DNA of 64,000 nt. Origin: CAMAVH01 sp046297835. Lineage in GTDB: Bacteria > Pseudomonadota > Alphaproteobacteria > SMXQ01. Shown piece after piece: positions 62,481-64,000 of this stretch (positions are counted from its first letter, which is position 1; each line of letters begins with the position of its first letter). Both the position numbers and the translations under genes were made by a program. The notes under the pieces were generated by a model that worked only from the letters and a program-made list of their open reading frames with translations, made no database searches and was not told where the DNA came from. The DNA lies in contig JBKBHI010000001.1 in NCBI GenBank assembly GCA_046297835.1, positions 124,001 to 188,000 of the forward strand, given 5' to 3'.

Positions 62481-64000
62481 TCAGCCTTTCGAGGGGGCTT
62501 GCAGCAGGCGCATGGTTTCGGCCTGACGGGCCTGCGTGGCGTAGTCGAGCGCCGTCTTGCCGGCGCGGTCGCGCAGGTTGGGATTGGCGCGCTTTTGCAG
62601 CAGCAGGCGGACCGTGTCGGCATGGCCGTTCCACGCCGCGCGCATCAAGGCGGTCATGCCCTCGGCGTCTTGCGCGTCGATCGGCGCGTCGGCCGCGAGC
62701 AGCCGCTCGGCCACGGCGGTATGGCCGTTGATCGCCGCCCAGATCAAGGCGGTCTTGCCGCTGCCGTCGGCGGCGCGGATATCGGCCCCCTGTTCGAGCA
62801 AGGCGCCGAGGATCTTGCCGTAGCCGCGCCATGACGCCTCGATCGCCGCGGTGCGCCCGTCGCCGTCCGGCTTGTTGGCGTCGGAGCCTTGCGACAGCAG
62901 CAGATAGACGGCCTCGACGTCGCCGAGCGTGGTGGCGACGCGCAATTGGTCTTCTCGCGGCGGCTGCTCGATCCGGCTGTCCGGCTTCGGATTGGACAGC
63001 ACGAAGACCTGGCGCAGCTGGCTGCGCCGCTGGCGCGCGCGAAGCTCGTCGCGCGGGGTCAGCTGCTGTTCGAGGCGCTCCAACGCCTCGCGCGCCGGCT
63101 TGCTGCCTTGTTCCGCCGCGGCGGCGAGCCAGGCGTGGGCTTCCGCCGGATCGCGCGGGATCACGCTGCCTTCGGCGGCCAGGGCGGCGCTGAGCAATTG
63201 CGCGGGCAGATAGCCGTTCAGGCTGGCGCGCTGCAGATATTGGCGGCCCTTTTCGATATCTCGCGGCTGCCCGTCGCCCGAGAGGAATATCTCGGCCAGG
63301 GTGAATTGCGCGTGGGCATAGCCTTGCTCCGCCGCCGATTCCATACGGCGGATGGATTGCAGCAAGGCCGGCGCGGCTTGCGCGGCTTCTGCCGCTTGAG
63401 CCGGGCTACGCGCCTGCGCCGCGACGATGTCGGCGACCGCCTCGTCGAGCCGGGGCAGGAGGGCGACGAGCGGCTCCAAGCTGCGCGCCACGCCATCGCC
63501 GCTCGCCAAGATGGCCGCGCCGCTCGGCGGCGGCGCTTGCGGCGCGGACGACTGCAGGGCGGCCTTTTCGCTCTCGGACCGTTCCGCAGGCTGGGCCGCG
63601 CGCGACGCTTCGACGGCGGATTGCGCTTCGGCGTCGTCGCTCGGCGATTGCTCGGCGGTTGTGGTCTGCTCGTCCCGCTGGCTGTCGGCTGACTGGGTGA
63701 CGGCGCTGGATCCGGCGGCGCTCTGCAGCTTGCTGCGGCCGTCGGTGTCGGTTTCAGTGTTGATCGCATCGGCCAGCAATCCGCGCGGGCCGCCTTCCGT
63801 CGCGGCGTCGAGCAGCAGACGCGATGCCGCCTTGTCGATCGCCGCCGCCTGTTCGGGAGTGATCGTCGCCACCTCGATGACCGGCGGTTCGGAGCGATTC
63901 TCCAGGATCGGATCGTCTTCGGTCAGGAATAGGAGATGCGGCAGGCCGAACAGCAGCAGGGCCAGCAGACTCCCATGCAGTAAGGCGGAAATGGCGCTGC
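62481..64000 (-). CDS. membrane-anchored Sel1-repeat and ankyrin-repeat protein (5' end beyond the window)
   Basis: At least 505 residues; the frame is open to the window edge, so the start is not seen. Reading from the edge, a hydrophobic helix (LLHGSLLALLLFGLPHLLFL, encoded by about 63919-63978) precedes a short polar segment (EPPVIEVATITPEQ) as in TonB or TolA. After an Ala/Ser/Gln-rich linker come about two Sel1 repeats (AHAQFTLAEIFLSGDG; AEAHAWLAAAAEQGS) and four ankyrin repeats (DGRTAAIEASWRGYGKIL; GKTALIWAAINGHTAV; GMTALMRAAWNGHADTV; GKTALDYATQARQAET). Likely an inner-membrane protein with a periplasmic protein-binding part. Confidence 0.8.
   Translation of the reverse strand, partial: SAISALLHGSLLALLLFGLPHLLFLTEDDPILENRSEPPVIEVATITPEQAAAIDKAASRLLLDAATEGGPRGLLADAINTETDTDGRSKLQSAAGSSAVTQSADSQRDEQTTTAEQSPSDDAEAQSAVEASRAAQPAERSESEKAALQSSAPQAPPPSGAAILASGDGVARSLEPLVALLPRLDEAVADIVAAQARSPAQAAEAAQAAPALLQSIRRMESAAEQGYAHAQFTLAEIFLSGDGQPRDIEKGRQYLQRASLNGYLPAQLLSAALAAEGSVIPRDPAEAHAWLAAAAEQGSKPAREALERLEQQLTPRDELRARQRRSQLRQVFVLSNPKPDSRIEQPPREDQLRVATTLGDVEAVYLLLSQGSDANKPDGDGRTAAIEASWRGYGKILGALLEQGADIRAADGSGKTALIWAAINGHTAVAERLLAADAPIDAQDAEGMTALMRAAWNGHADTVRLLLQKRANPNLRDRAGKTALDYATQARQAETMRLLQAPSKG

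Overview
The window is a 64-kb stretch of GC-rich, gene-dense bacterial chromosome, almost certainly from an alphaproteobacterium. Lineage markers are the stand-alone DUF1476 protein (F1-ATPase zeta-type inhibitor), the purC-purS-purQ-purL-bolA-grxD run, a plant-type (class II) DAHP synthase, a second short glutamyl-tRNA synthetase, orphan Bug/TctC binding proteins and a REP-like palindrome of a kind common in alphaproteobacteria. I cannot place it more finely (Hyphomicrobiales or Rhodospirillales-like). There are no rRNA genes, complete tRNA genes, transposases, integrases or CRISPR arrays.

Layout. 0-7.4 kb: a membrane histidine kinase, gabD, two alpha/beta hydrolases, a VOC protein and an acetamidase/formamidase-family enzyme. 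7.5-9.5 kb: a tandem duplication of a two-gene cassette (small secreted protein plus 47-49-residue single-helix membrane peptide), followed by a third small secreted protein; all three units end in near-identical hairpins. 9.5-20.5 kb: gor, DAHP synthase, then a tightly packed forward series pncB-nadE-gltX-cysS-cimA-trmJ. 20.5-28.2 kb: REP element, rpsD with a strong promoter, a ricin-like secreted protein, a methyltransferase, an orphan Bug protein, a divergent HxlR regulator/flavodoxin pair, a porin, and an XRE regulator with its partner. 28.3-35.7 kb: glutaredoxin, BolA, PurL/Q/S/C, an NRDE protein, DUF1476 and PurB. 35.8-43.5 kb: EF-hand and lipoprotein genes, the ada-alkB alkylation-repair operon, a methyltransferase, ybaK, radC, map and sfsA.

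43.5-52.3 kb: a zinc-ribbon microprotein translationally coupled to the first of two Rnk/GreA-type genes, a small hydrolase/binding-protein operon, a c-di-GMP phosphodiesterase, a CinA-type protein and a PAS histidine kinase. 52.3-54.4 kb is the most unusual part: a lambda-CI-like S24 repressor with a multi-site operator array, three small flanking genes (one DUF6362), and a fragment of a tRNA-Leu-like gene at one edge. 54.6-58.1 kb: a cysteine-less isochorismatase-fold protein, a dienelactone hydrolase, an SDR and another Bug protein. 58.4-64 kb: TerC, an AbrB-type membrane protein, an argE-type deacetylase, NAD kinase, and the 3' part of a membrane-anchored Sel1/ankyrin protein that runs off the window.

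Functional themes are NAD supply (pncB, nadE, nadK), purine synthesis, thiol and iron-sulfur homeostasis (gor, grxD, bolA), alkylation repair (ada, alkB) and uptake or breakdown of organic acids (Bug proteins with hydrolases). The best candidates for undescribed systems are the repressor/operator island at 52.36-54.42 kb and the duplicated small-protein cassettes at 7.57-8.93 kb.
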